Source of the DNA: Bacillota bacterium
GTDB lineage: Bacteria; Bacillota; Clostridia; Oscillospirales; Oscillospiraceae
NCBI GenBank assembly: GCA_029224785.1
Contig: JAQXVF010000045.1
Location: forward strand, 17,040-81,039
Length of the DNA stretch: 64,000 nucleotides
Direction of reading: 5' to 3'
The notes beneath the pieces were generated by a model that saw only the letters and a program-made list of their open reading frames with translations, was not told where the DNA came from and ran no database searches. This document shows positions 26,137 to 34,390 of this stretch, in pieces. Position 1 is the stretch's first letter. Each line of letters opens with the position of its first letter. The translations under genes were made by a program, and so were the position numbers.

Positions 26137-27963
26137 TTAGGATACGCTGTCGAACTGGGAATGGTAAAGGCTGCTGTAAAACCCGTTTTGGGCCATCAGG
26201 CTGTCGTGGGTGCCCTGTTCCACGACTTTTCCTTCGTTCAGGACCAGAATGTGGTCCGCAGAGCGGATGGTGGACAGACGGTGGGCGATGATGAAGCAGG
26301 TCTTGCCCTGCATCAGCTTCCGCATGGCGTCCTGGATTTTTTGCTCCGTCCGGGTATCCACATTGGAGGTGGCCTCATCCAGGATCAGCATATTGGCATC
26401 CAGCAGCATGGCTCTGGCAATGGTCAGAAGCTGCTTCTGGCCCTTGGATATGCTGGTGCCGTTGTCGGACAGAACGGTGTTGTACCCATCGGGCAGCCGG
26501 GAAATGTAGGAGTGGATATGGGCTGCTTTGGCGGCGGCAACCACCTCTTCCATGGTGGCACCGGGCTTTCCGTAGACCAGGTTGTCGTAAATGGTGCCGT
26601 GGAACAGCCAGGTGTCCTGAAGGACCATGGTGTAGGCTTTCCGCAGGGATGCCCGGGTCAGGGTGCGGATGTCCTTGCCGTCCAAGTAGATGCATCCGCT
26701 GTCGGTGTCGTAGAACCGCATCAGCAGGTTGATGATGGTGGTCTTGCCGGCTCCGGTGGGGCCGACAATGGCGGTCATGGAGCCGGGAGGGGCATGGAAG
26801 CTCAGATCTTCGATGATGGGGGTTCCGGGAACAAAGGAAAAGTCCACCTTTTCCAGCCGCACATCCCCCTTCACATCCGTCAGCTCCTCCGCATCCTCGG
26901 CATCCGGTACTTCCGGCTGGGCGTCGATCAGGGAGAACACACGCTCCGCGGCGGCGAAGGCGCTTTGCAGCTCGGCGATGATGTTGGCAAACTCGTTGAT
27001 GGGCCCGGAGAACCGGCGGGAGTACTGCACGAAGCTGGACAGATGACCCAGCAGAAGATGGCCCCGAAGGAACAGCACGGAACCAAAGACGCACACCATG
27101 GACAGGGAAATGTTGTTGATAAAGTTGACGGAGGGCCCGGTGATGGTACCGTTGGCCTCTGCAACGGTGTAGGCATCCACAGCCTCCTGGTTCCGCTCAT
27201 CAAACTGCTTCAGCACCGCCTCTTCCCGTCCGTAGGCCCGGATGGTCTTCTGACCGGAGAGCATCTCCTCCACAAAGCCGTTGAGCTGTCCCAGCTTGGC
27301 GCTGCGGCGGCGGAACAGAGGACGAACCCGCTTTGTCAGCCATTTGGTGAAGAAGATCGTCATGGGAACGGTGACGGCAAAGACCAGGACCAGCTTCGGT
27401 GCGATGGAGAGCATCATCCAAAAGGAAACCGTCACGGTAACGATGCTCTGCAGTACCTGCAGCAGATCCGTGGAAATGGACTGGTTCACGGTGTCCACAT
27501 CATAGGTGATGGTGCTGATGATGTCACCGGTCTGGTACCGGTCAAAGAAGCTGACGGGAAGGGTGGTCAGTCGCTCGAAAACGTCCCGGCGCATCTGCCG
27601 GGAGATCCTCCGGGAGAGGCGGATGACGACCACCTGCAGCAGGAAGGACAGCAGACTGGAGCATATGTAGAATACGGCCATCAGAAAGGCACAGCGGTAT
27701 ACGACGGGGAAATCCACGTTCCCGGCCCCGGAAATGGCATTGATGGCCTGACCGGAGAGCTTGGGCCCGTACAGGTTCAGCACGCTGCTGCTGACAGACA
27801 GGAAAAGAGCCAGAATCAGCAGCAGCCGGTTCCCGCCCAGATAGCGCCAGAGGCGGCGCAGAAGCTGCCCTTTTGGGATCTTCGCGGCTTTCTGGGCCCG
27901 GTTGTCACCGTTCATTTCACCGCGGCTGTACCGGTTGCCGCCGATGATGTTGGGATTGGCCAT
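26137..27963 (-). CDS. ABC exporter half-transporter, subunit B (multidrug/lipid type)
   Basis: 608-aa fused membrane/ATPase subunit. Six membrane helices (about 40-330) and an ATPase domain with Walker A GPTGAGKTT, signature ISKGQKQLLTIARAM, Walker B MLILDEATSNVDTRTE and H-loop FIIAHRLSTI. The signature starts IS rather than the usual LS. It overlaps the upstream exporter gene by one base (TGATG), so a heterodimer is very likely. Together with the MarR regulator upstream this fits an inducible multidrug or toxic-compound exporter. The ORF in antisense (26128-28149) is a shadow. Confidence 0.92.
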   Translation of the reverse strand: MANPNIIGGNRYSRGEMNGDNRAQKAAKIPKGQLLRRLWRYLGGNRLLLILALFLSVSSSVLNLYGPKLSGQAINAISGAGNVDFPVVYRCAFLMAVFYICSSLLSFLLQVVVIRLSRRISRQMRRDVFERLTTLPVSFFDRYQTGDIISTITYDVDTVNQSISTDLLQVLQSIVTVTVSFWMMLSIAPKLVLVFAVTVPMTIFFTKWLTKRVRPLFRRRSAKLGQLNGFVEEMLSGQKTIRAYGREEAVLKQFDERNQEAVDAYTVAEANGTITGPSVNFINNISLSMVCVFGSVLFLRGHLLLGHLSSFVQYSRRFSGPINEFANIIAELQSAFAAAERVFSLIDAQPEVPDAEDAEELTDVKGDVRLEKVDFSFVPGTPIIEDLSFHAPPGSMTAIVGPTGAGKTTIINLLMRFYDTDSGCIYLDGKDIRTLTRASLRKAYTMVLQDTWLFHGTIYDNLVYGKPGATMEEVVAAAKAAHIHSYISRLPDGYNTVLSDNGTSISKGQKQLLTIARAMLLDANMLILDEATSNVDTRTEQKIQDAMRKLMQGKTCFIIAHRLSTIRSADHILVLNEGKVVEQGTHDSLMAQNGFYSSLYHSQFDSVS

Positions 27964-29681
27964 CAGGCGCCCTCCTTTCCGTCGCCCATCTGGGTCTGGG
28001 CGATGATCCGGTACTCTTCGCAGGTTTCCATGAGCTGCTCATGGGTGCCTGCGCCGATGACCTGGCTGTCGGAGAGGACCAGGATCAGGTCTGCGTGCCG
28101 CAGAGAGCTGATCCGCTGGGCCACCAGCACAGTGGTGGTATCCCGGTAGTGCTGCCGAAGAGCTTTGCGCAGCAGGGAGTCTGTCCGGTAGTCCAGGGCA
28201 GAGGACGCATCGTCCAAAACCAGGATTTCCGGATTGCCTGCCAAGGCCCGGGCGATCAGAATACGCTGCTTCTGGCCGCCGGAAAGGTTGTTGCCCCGCA
28301 TGACCACGCTGGCATCCATCTGCCCTTCCTTTGTCCGGATAAAATCGGCTTGGGCGTGATGGGCAGCCTGGGAAACAGCCTCCTGGGGAAGATCCCGGAA
28401 GAACCGGATGTTTTCTCCGATGGTGCCGGCGGCAAGAAAGTCATTTTGGAACACAATACCGAACTTTTTTCGCAGGGTTTCATAGGGGATGGAGCGGATG
28501 TCCTGCCCGTCCAGCAGGATCTTGCCCTCCTGAGGATCGTAGAGCCGCAGGAGCAGATTCAGGATGGTGGTTTTGCCGGAGCCGGTGGCACCCAGAATAC
28601 CCAGGGTCTGGCCGTGCTCCAGACGGAAGGAGAGATGGTCCACATTTTTGCCGATGCCGGTGTAGGAAAAGCTCACGTCCCGGAACTCGATGTGGGGAGC
28701 ATCCGGTTCCGGTTCCCGGGCGGGGATCACGGTCAGATCGTCCGGAGTGGAAAGGGCCTGAGCCACCCGCTTTGCGCTGGCTTCCCCCTTGGACCACATG
28801 ACGAAGATCCGGGTAACGCCCATCATGCCGTTGAGGATCATCACAAAGTACTGCAAAAACGCCACGATGACACCGCTTTTGCAGGCACCTGCGTCCACCC
28901 GGAAGGCACCGATGAGCACCACCAGGGTCAGGCCGATGTTCAGCGTCAGGGAGGAGGCGGGATTGGTGACGGAGGTGACGATACCCGCCTTCTGATCCAC
29001 CTGTGTCAGCTCGTCGTTCACATTGTGGAAGCGCTGCTTCTCATACTCGGACTTGCTCAGGGCCTTGATGACCCGGATGCCGGTGATGTTCTCCTGGACC
29101 ACCCGCACCACCTTGTCCAGCACAAACTGCTGTTTGGTGTACAGGGGTACGCTGGTTTTCGTGACAAAACAGACCACAAGTGCGATGACAGGCAGCAGAG
29201 CAATGAGCACCAAAGCCAGCACCGGTTCCATTTTCAGCATCATGATGGTGCCGCCCAGCAGCAGGATGGGGGCGCGGATGCCCAGACGCTGAAGCCGGGC
29301 AAGGAGCTGGTTGATGTTGTAGGTGTCGCTGGTGAGACGGGACTCTGCGGAGGAGACCGTCATGGCATCCATCTGAGCCGCGGAGAGGGTGCCCAGCCGC
29401 CGGAACAGGTCGTGGCGGATGGCTTTTGTGATCTTTCCGGAGCTGAAGGCGCTCATCCGGTTGGCGATGATGTTCAAAACGAGGCAGAGCACCGCGCACA
29501 GAAGCATCAGTCCGCCGTAGAGGTAAATGCCTTGCAGGTCACCCTCGGCGACCTTCACATCCAGCATGGTCTCCATCAGGTCGGGGATCAGAAGCTCCAT
29601 CACAGCGCCCCCCAGCTTGATCAGGGTGGTCAACAGGATAATGGGAAGGTAAGGCAGAATGTATTTCTTCAGTTGAAGCAT
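27963..29681 (-). CDS. ABC exporter half-transporter, subunit A
   Basis: 572-aa partner of the gene above. Its membrane part carries ILPYLPIILLTTLIKLGGAV and later helices. The ATPase has [25 protein letters not shown], Walker B EILVLDDASSALDYRTD (Asp rather than Glu after the second Asp position: LDD) and the Gln in VLVAQRISSL where His is usual. The last two differences mark the degenerate-site subunit of heterodimeric exporters. It starts one base after the MarR-type gene. Confidence 0.92.
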   Translation of the reverse strand: MLQLKKYILPYLPIILLTTLIKLGGAVMELLIPDLMETMLDVKVAEGDLQGIYLYGGLMLLCAVLCLVLNIIANRMSAFSSGKITKAIRHDLFRRLGTLSAAQMDAMTVSSAESRLTSDTYNINQLLARLQRLGIRAPILLLGGTIMMLKMEPVLALVLIALLPVIALVVCFVTKTSVPLYTKQQFVLDKVVRVVQENITGIRVIKALSKSEYEKQRFHNVNDELTQVDQKAGIVTSVTNPASSLTLNIGLTLVVLIGAFRVDAGACKSGVIVAFLQYFVMILNGMMGVTRIFVMWSKGEASAKRVAQALSTPDDLTVIPAREPEPDAPHIEFRDVSFSYTGIGKNVDHLSFRLEHGQTLGILGATGSGKTTILNLLLRLYDPQEGKILLDGQDIRSIPYETLRKKFGIVFQNDFLAAGTIGENIRFFRDLPQEAVSQAAHHAQADFIRTKEGQMDASVVMRGNNLSGGQKQRILIARALAGNPEILVLDDASSALDYRTDSLLRKALRQHYRDTTTVLVAQRISSLRHADLILVLSDSQVIGAGTHEQLMETCEEYRIIAQTQMGDGKEGA

Positions 29682-29682
29682 T

Positions 29683-30111
29683 TCACAGCGCCTCCGTCCA
29701 GTTGGGCGCCTTTTGACGGAGTTTGTGCAGCATGGTCAGAAGCTGCTCCTGTTCTTCCGGGGTCAGATCGGACGTGAGGAAATCGCGCCAATCCCCCAGA
29801 ACCTTGCGGATCGCAGGGAGGACATCCAGCGCTTTCTGGGTGGGAAACAGCATAATGACCCGCCTGTCCTCTTTGGAGGGCGTGCGGGTAATAAAGCCGT
29901 CCTCTTCCAGAGAAGCCACCTGACGTGCAACGTTGCTTTTGTTGATGCAGATCCTCTGAGCAAGCTTGTCCTGAGAGATGCCCGGCTCATCACAGATGAC
30001 CAGAAGGTAGCTTCCGTGGCAGGATTTCAGTCCCAGCGGTGCCAGACGCTCCGTGCGGTACTGGGCAGCACAGCGAGAGATTTCCGTAATGTCCCGGCTG
30101 ATACTGGACAT
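29683..30111 (-). CDS. MarR-family transcriptional regulator
   Basis: 142-aa winged-helix regulator with the recognition part KLAQRICINKSNVARQVASL, wing DGFITRTPSKEDRRVIMLFP and C-terminal dimer helix. It is the first gene of the operon, one base before the exporter genes. An 18-bp perfect palindrome lies over the promoter start, so it most likely represses itself and the pump until a ligand binds. The ATG at 30111 follows GGAGG; the track start 120 bases further lies beyond the promoter. Confidence 0.92.
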   Translation of the reverse strand: MSSISRDITEISRCAAQYRTERLAPLGLKSCHGSYLLVICDEPGISQDKLAQRICINKSNVARQVASLEEDGFITRTPSKEDRRVIMLFPTQKALDVLPAIRKVLGDWRDFLTSDLTPEEQEQLLTMLHKLRQKAPNWTEAL

Positions 30112-30131
30112 ATAATCGCCTCCTTGCATAT

Positions 30132-30154
30132 TAGTTGCATATGCAACTATATTA
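30132..30154 (-). promoter_or_regulatory. Promoter -10 and 18-bp palindromic operator of the MarR-exporter operon
   Basis: TAGTTGCATATGCAACTA at 30132-30149 is a perfect palindrome. It adjoins the -10 TAATAT (30154-30149) of a promoter whose -35 TTGACT is at 30177-30172 (spacer 17 bp). The operator sits at the transcription start, as usual for MarR repressors. Confidence 0.85.
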
Positions 30155-30231
30155 CTTTCTTTTCTTCGGAAAGTCAAGGGTTCCGGGATGAAAAACCGGA
30201 AAAAGGACCATCCTAAGTGGGGGGTGAGCAC

Positions 30232-30318
30232 ATGAAAGAGAAGGACCGGCCCATTACCGAGGAGATCCGGGATCCGGAGGTTCCGGTGATCCGGGCAGAA
30301 AAGAAACCGGAGAAATAA
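30232..30318 (+). CDS. Possible 28-residue hypothetical peptide
   Basis: ATG at 30232 is preceded by GGGGGGTGAG and opens 28 codons to TAA: MKEKDRPITEEIRDPEVPVI plus a short charged end. It is highly charged, with no membrane or signal segment. It lies divergent to the MarR gene. Too short to judge by composition, and no family is recognised. It may be chance. Confidence 0.25.
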   Translation: MKEKDRPITEEIRDPEVPVIRAEKKPEK

Positions 30319-30356
30319 AGAACGGATCAGGGTCTGTTCGGCGAAAAGAACAGAAA

Positions 30357-30384
30357 AAGCAGGACCGGAGAACCGGTCCTGCTT
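30357..30384 (-). terminator. Terminator of the zinc-ribbon gene
   Basis: AAGCAGGACCGG pairs with CCGGTCCTGCTT around AGAA; on the minus strand it is followed by TTTC. It lies 24 bases past the zinc-ribbon stop codon. Confidence 0.8.
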
Positions 30385-30407
30385 CTACATACGCATTCTG
30401 CAAAAAA

Positions 30408-30686
30408 TCAGCCGTTGGCACGCATCTGAGCGAAGCACTCGCTGCAGTACACGGGACGGTCGGACTTGGGCTCGAAGGGAACCTTTGCCTCGCCGCCGCA
30501 GCGTGCGCAGGTAGCGGTGAAGAACTCACGGGGACCACGGGCATTGTTTTTGCGAGCATCACGGCATGCCTTGCAGCGCTGGGGCTCGTTCTGGAAGCCG
30601 CGCTCTGCGTAGAATTCCTGCTCACCGGCGGTGAAAACGAATTCCTTGCCGCACTCTTTGCAAACTAAAGTCTTGTCTTCGTACAT
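30408..30686 (-). CDS. Small zinc-ribbon protein (CxxC-x17-CxxC type)
   Basis: 92 aa beginning MYEDKTLVCKECGKEFVFTA. Two zinc-binding units are visible: C-x2-C...C-x2-C in the first half (CKECG ... RCKACRD) and a second C-x2-C-x17-C-x2-C in TCARCG ... VYCSECF. The first half matches the probable zinc-ribbon domain family found in Clostridia and many other bacteria; function is unknown. The ATG at 30686 is used; AGAGAGG lies before it. A strong promoter with a long (about 95 nt) leader precedes it, so it is probably highly expressed. Confidence 0.85.
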   Translation of the reverse strand: MYEDKTLVCKECGKEFVFTAGEQEFYAERGFQNEPQRCKACRDARKNNARGPREFFTATCARCGGEAKVPFEPKSDRPVYCSECFAQMRANG

Positions 30687-30787
30687 GGATAATACCTCTC
30701 TTCGGATAGTTGTTGCCCCGTAAGTGACTACCAAACACTGGTGGTAACGCGGAGTCAAATAATATATGTGGCGTGACCACAAACCGG

Positions 30788-30817
30788 ATTATAGCATAGG
30801 AATAGCGGAATTGTCAA
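30788..30817 (-). promoter_or_regulatory. Strong promoter of the zinc-ribbon gene
   Basis: Minus-strand TTGACA (30817-30812) and TATAAT (30793-30788), spacer 18 bp; both boxes are perfect. The leader of about 95 nt shows partial inverted repeats (GTGGTCACGCCAC) but no named RNA class. Confidence 0.8.
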
Positions 30818-30872
30818 TCCTTTATGAAAAATATTTTATTCTGAAAAAAGATTTATGCACTTTTTCCATATT

Positions 30873-31910
30873 TCAGATCTCAAACTGATCCTGAGAGACA
30901 TGGTCGATGTGCAAATGCTCGTATGCCAGGGAGGTGACACAGCGGCCCCGGGGAGTCCGGGTCAGAAATCCAAGCTGCATCAGATACGGCTCGTACACGT
31001 CCTCCAGGGTCACGGCTTCCTCCCCGATGGTGGCTGCCAGGGTCTCCAGACCTACGGGACCGCCGGAATAATTGCGGATGATGGCGGTGAGCATCCTGCG
31101 GTCGATGTTGTCCAGCCCCAGCTTGTCCACCTCCAGCCGGGAAAGCGCCAGATCCGCCGCCTCCTTGGTGATGACTCCGTCTCCCATGACCTGGGCGAAG
31201 TCCCGGACCCGGCGGAGGAAACGGTTGGCGATCCGGGGGGTGCCCCGGCTTCGGGAGGCAATCTCCATTGCACCCCGTGGGTCAATGTCCATACCCAGAA
31301 TGGCGGCGGAACGAGTGACGATCCGTGCCAGCTCCTCCGGGGTGTACAGCTCCAGCCGCAGGCTGACACCAAACCGGTCCCGCAGGGGAGCGGAAAGCTG
31401 TCCTGCCCGGGTGGTTGCGCCGACCAGCGTGAACTTGGGAAGATCCAGCCGGATGGAATTGGCGGAGGGACCCTTGCCCACGATGATATCGATGGCAAAA
31501 TCCTCCATGGCAGGGTAGAGGATCTCCTCCACCACCCGGTTCAGGCGGTGGATTTCGTCGATGAACAGGATGTCGCCGGGGTTCAGATTGGTCAGCAGAG
31601 CTGCCAAATCACCCGGCTTTTCAATGGCGGGACCGGAGGTGATGCGGATGTTTACCCCCATCTCATTGGCGATGACCCCCGCCAGAGTGGTTTTGCCCAG
31701 ACCGGGAGGACCGTAGAGCAGGGTGTGGTCCAGCGGCTCGTTTCTGCGGCGGGCCGCTTCAATATAGACGGACAGGTTGCCCTTGGCTTTCTCCTGACCG
31801 GTGTAGTCCGACAGCAGCTTCGGGCGCAGGCCGATTTCTCCGGCATCCTGTGGAGCAAAGGTGGGAGAGATGATGGGGCTGTCCAGTTCTTCGGAAAATT
31901 CAAGACTCAT
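30873..31910 (-). CDS. ruvB: Holliday junction branch-migration DNA helicase RuvB
   Basis: AAA+ motor of the RuvAB branch-migration complex. The 345-aa protein contains [19 protein letters not shown], Walker [13 protein letters not shown], Walker [11 protein letters not shown], sensor 1 [18 protein letters not shown], and the winged-helix end. The start [15 protein letters not shown] fits. It follows ruvA by 15 bp and ends the ruvCAB set. Confidence 0.97.
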   Translation of the reverse strand: MSLEFSEELDSPIISPTFAPQDAGEIGLRPKLLSDYTGQEKAKGNLSVYIEAARRRNEPLDHTLLYGPPGLGKTTLAGVIANEMGVNIRITSGPAIEKPGDLAALLTNLNPGDILFIDEIHRLNRVVEEILYPAMEDFAIDIIVGKGPSANSIRLDLPKFTLVGATTRAGQLSAPLRDRFGVSLRLELYTPEELARIVTRSAAILGMDIDPRGAMEIASRSRGTPRIANRFLRRVRDFAQVMGDGVITKEAADLALSRLEVDKLGLDNIDRRMLTAIIRNYSGGPVGLETLAATIGEEAVTLEDVYEPYLMQLGFLTRTPRGRCVTSLAYEHLHIDHVSQDQFEI

Positions 31911-31925
31911 TTCGTTCTTTCCTCC

Positions 31926-32525
31926 TTAGCCCTTCATGACCATGGCCCGCAGCGCATAGCGGACCATTTCCTCGGTGGTGGCACCGGGATCCACGCCCTT
32001 CAGGGCGGTGCTGATTTCCCCGGAGGAATAGCCCAGCTCCTGCAGCGCAGCAGTGGCCAGGGAGAGCGCACCGGAGGGGGCAGGGGCAGCGGAGACGGTG
32101 ACGCCGGAGAAATCCAGCTCCGCCGTGCCGCCCAGCTTGTCCTTCAGCTCCAGAATGATGCGCTGAGCCAGCTTTTTGCCTACACCCTGGGCAGCAGTGA
32201 GCATTTTCTCATCCCCGGTCATGACTGCCAGAGTGAAATTCTGAGGTCCTCCGGCAGAGAGAATGGAGATTGCGGCCTTGGGGCCTACGCCGTTGACGGA
32301 GGTCAGCAGGTTGAAGCACCGCTGCTCCTCCCGGGAGGAAAAACCGAACAGATCATAGGCGTCCTCCCGGATGGATTCGGTGACAAACAGCCGCGCATTT
32401 TGGTTCAGCTTCAACTGTGCAGCAGTATAGGCGGTGATGTGGCACTCATACCCCACGCCGCCGCAGTCGATCACGGCGATCCCCGGCTCCAAAAGGGCCA
32501 CTTTTCCGGATACATAGTATAGCAT
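31926..32525 (-). CDS. ruvA: Holliday junction branch-migration protein RuvA
   Basis: Tetrameric junction-binding partner of RuvB, 199 aa. It begins MLYYVSGKVALLEPGIAVID, contains the helix-hairpin-helix blocks LLTSVNGVGPKAAISIL and GVGKKLAQRIILELKDK, and ends with a RuvB-binding domain (ALQELGYSSGEIS). The ATG at 32525 matches other RuvA starts (M-[FY]YYVSG) and has GAGG nine bases before; the track start is a TTG two codons further upstream. It overlaps or abuts the ruvC stop. Confidence 0.96.
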   Translation of the reverse strand: MLYYVSGKVALLEPGIAVIDCGGVGYECHITAYTAAQLKLNQNARLFVTESIREDAYDLFGFSSREEQRCFNLLTSVNGVGPKAAISILSAGGPQNFTLAVMTGDEKMLTAAQGVGKKLAQRIILELKDKLGGTAELDFSGVTVSAAPAPSGALSLATAALQELGYSSGEISTALKGVDPGATTEEMVRYALRAMVMKG

Positions 32526-32527
32526 GG

Positions 32528-33040
32528 TCAAAAACCTCGTTTGTTTTCATTTGCCACCCGTCCCAGAAGGGAGGTGGCGCAGCGGGCGTGGCAAAGGGCA
32601 ATGGCAATGGCATCGGCGGCGTCATCCGGCTTTGGCATCCGCTCCAGATGGAGCAGCCGTCTGGTCATGTCCATGACCTGATGCTTGGTGGCGTTGCCGT
32701 AGCCCACCACTGCCTGCTTGACCTGCATGGGCTTGTAGGAAAAAAGCTCCACGCCGGCCTGACGGACAGCCAGCAAAATCACCCCACGACTCTGGGCAAC
32801 GCCGATGCCGGTGGTAACGTTGTGGCCGAAGAACAGCTCTTCAATGGCCACGGCATCCGGCTTCGTCACGGCAAGAAGCTGCCGCATATCCTCGTAGATC
32901 ATCTCCAGGCGGGCGGAGAAATCCGCTCCCGGCGGGGTGGTGATGGCTCCGCATTTCAGCAGGCGGTATTGGCCCAGGTCCCCTTCAATGACCCCGAAGC
33001 CGGTGATCCCGTAGCCGGGATCGATCCCCAGAATCCGCAT
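32528..33040 (-). CDS. ruvC: Crossover junction endodeoxyribonuclease RuvC
   Basis: Holliday junction resolvase, 170 aa, RNase H-like fold. The acidic catalytic set is visible: D in MRILGIDPGYGITGFGV, E in AIEELFFGHNV, and paired D in KPDDAADAIAIAL. The ATG at 33040 follows GGAGGTGCCTG and shares its A with the stop of a small upstream membrane-peptide gene. The track start at 33223 is rejected. Confidence 0.96.
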   Translation of the reverse strand: MRILGIDPGYGITGFGVIEGDLGQYRLLKCGAITTPPGADFSARLEMIYEDMRQLLAVTKPDAVAIEELFFGHNVTTGIGVAQSRGVILLAVRQAGVELFSYKPMQVKQAVVGYGNATKHQVMDMTRRLLHLERMPKPDDAADAIAIALCHARCATSLLGRVANENKRGF

Positions 33041-33189
33041 CAGGCACCTCCGAAGGCAATGTTGCGGAAGTACAGGGCCAGCAGAATCAGAAAGACCACA
33101 AGACCGATCCGGGCACACCAGACCTGCCAGACGGGGCGGGGGACGTATTTTGTTTCTTCCTGGGGGTTGGCGTTTTCTTCGTTTTCCAT
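33040..33189 (-). CDS. 49-residue single-span membrane peptide coupled to ruvC
   Basis: Not on the ORF track. The ATG at 33189 follows GAGGTG with seven-base spacing. The peptide reads MENEENANPQEETKYVPRPV, then WQVWCARIG, a hydrophobic helix LVVFLILLALYF and FRNIAFGGA. Its TGA overlaps the ruvC ATG as TGATG, which ties its translation to ruvC. The N-terminus is acidic and outside-in topology is unclear. I do not recognise the family; the ribosome site, overlap and amphipathic/hydrophobic pattern support a real gene. Confidence 0.7.
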   Translation of the reverse strand: MENEENANPQEETKYVPRPVWQVWCARIGLVVFLILLALYFRNIAFGGA

Positions 33190-33310
33190 GGCAATTCACC
33201 TCATTTCCTCTATGATAGCACATTTGTTCTTGTTTTCCTACAACTATTTTTTCTTCTGCACATGATTTTCCTCAAACTGGGAATGCTACCAGAGAAAAGG
33301 CGGTGTAAAT

Positions 33311-34390
33311 GTGGTTAGCTTTTCCTGTAAAACAAAGATCATCGGCGGAGACGGAGCGGTCCTTGCCCTGAAAGAGATGGATATCCGGCGGCTTTTTATG
33401 GTGGCGGATCCGTTCTTCGTCAAAAACGGCACGGCGGAGCGAATCGCCTGCATGACCGGGGCGGAGGAAACCGGGTATTTCGACGGTGTTACGCCGGATC
33501 CCGATGTGCGCACCGTGGCGGAGGCGGCCTCTCAAATGCAGAAATTCCGGCCGGATACGGTGCTGGCTCTGGGAGGCGGCAGCGCTATGGACTGCGCCAA
33601 GGCGGCACGGTTCTTTTCGGGGATCGGCAGCACTCTCGTAGCGGTGCCCACCACCTCCGGCTCCGGAGCAGAGGTGACGGACTTTGCGGTGATCACCGCA
33701 GGGCAGACCAAATACCCCCTGGTGGACTCGGCGCTGACCCCGGAAGTCGCCATTCTGGATGGGGACCTGCTGCGGGAGCTGCCCGCCGGCCTGATCGCGG
33801 ACAGCGGATATGACGCGGCGGCACACGCGGTGGAGGCATTTGCAGCTCTGGGGCACAGCCCTCTCAGCGACAGTCTGGCGGCATCGGCGCTGAGGGAGAT
33901 TCTGGAAAAGCTCCCTCTTTCCCGAAACGGGATGGTGTCCGTCCGGATGGATCTGCACTATGCCTCCACCATGGCAGCCTGCGCCTTTTCCCAGGCAGGG
34001 CTGGGGGCCTGCCATGCCCTGTCCCACAGCCTGGGCGGAGCATTCCATGTGCCCCACGGCAGACTCAACGCCGTGCTGCTGCCGGCGGTGGTGGAGTGCA
34101 ACAGCAAGCGGGCACCGGAGCGGTATGCCCGGCTTGCCCGGCAGGCGGGGATCCCCGGGGCCTCGGACTTTATGGCTCTGCGGAATCTGAAAAATGCCCT
34201 GAAGGAGCTGCGAAGGCAGCTTGGCCTGCCGGAGACCCTATCCCAGGCAGGGATTCCGGTTCCGGAGCTTCGTTCGCGGCTGCCGGGGATCCTCCGCACG
34301 GCGTGCCAGGATGCCTGCGCCGGAAGCAATCCGGTTCCGGTGACGGAAACCTTCCTCCGGGAGATCCTGGGGGAGGTGGCGGACCTGTGA
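33311..34390 (+). CDS. eutG: Iron-containing alcohol dehydrogenase of the eut cluster (EutG/PduQ-like)
   Basis: Group III Fe-dependent dehydrogenase, 359 aa, expected to reduce acetaldehyde to ethanol and recycle NADH in the microcompartment. The nucleotide fold carries LALGGGSAMDCAKAARFF. Metal ligands lie in AAHAVEAF, GACHALSHSLGG and FHVPHGRLNAVLLP. It starts at GTG 33311 and its TGA overlaps the eutA GTG by four bases. It is the first gene of the operon, which is unusual: in most Firmicutes eutG is internal or missing. The 120-bp gap to the divergent small-membrane-peptide gene has no clear promoter or EutV target. Confidence 0.88.
   Translation: MVSFSCKTKIIGGDGAVLALKEMDIRRLFMVADPFFVKNGTAERIACMTGAEETGYFDGVTPDPDVRTVAEAASQMQKFRPDTVLALGGGSAMDCAKAARFFSGIGSTLVAVPTTSGSGAEVTDFAVITAGQTKYPLVDSALTPEVAILDGDLLRELPAGLIADSGYDAAAHAVEAFAALGHSPLSDSLAASALREILEKLPLSRNGMVSVRMDLHYASTMAACAFSQAGLGACHALSHSLGGAFHVPHGRLNAVLLPAVVECNSKRAPERYARLARQAGIPGASDFMALRNLKNALKELRRQLGLPETLSQAGIPVPELRSRLPGILRTACQDACAGSNPVPVTETFLREILGEVADL

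Noticed and set aside
26128-28149. 673-aa plus-strand ORF across the ABC exporter genes
   Set aside because: Antisense to clear ATPase motifs.
33190-33310. EutV antiterminator target upstream of the eut operon
   Set aside because: No dual-hairpin with the AGA-n-GCAA type loops seen.
34096-34386. Longer EutA from the ORF-track start
   Set aside because: It would overlap the dehydrogenase gene by 295 bases; GTG 34387 matches the family start.
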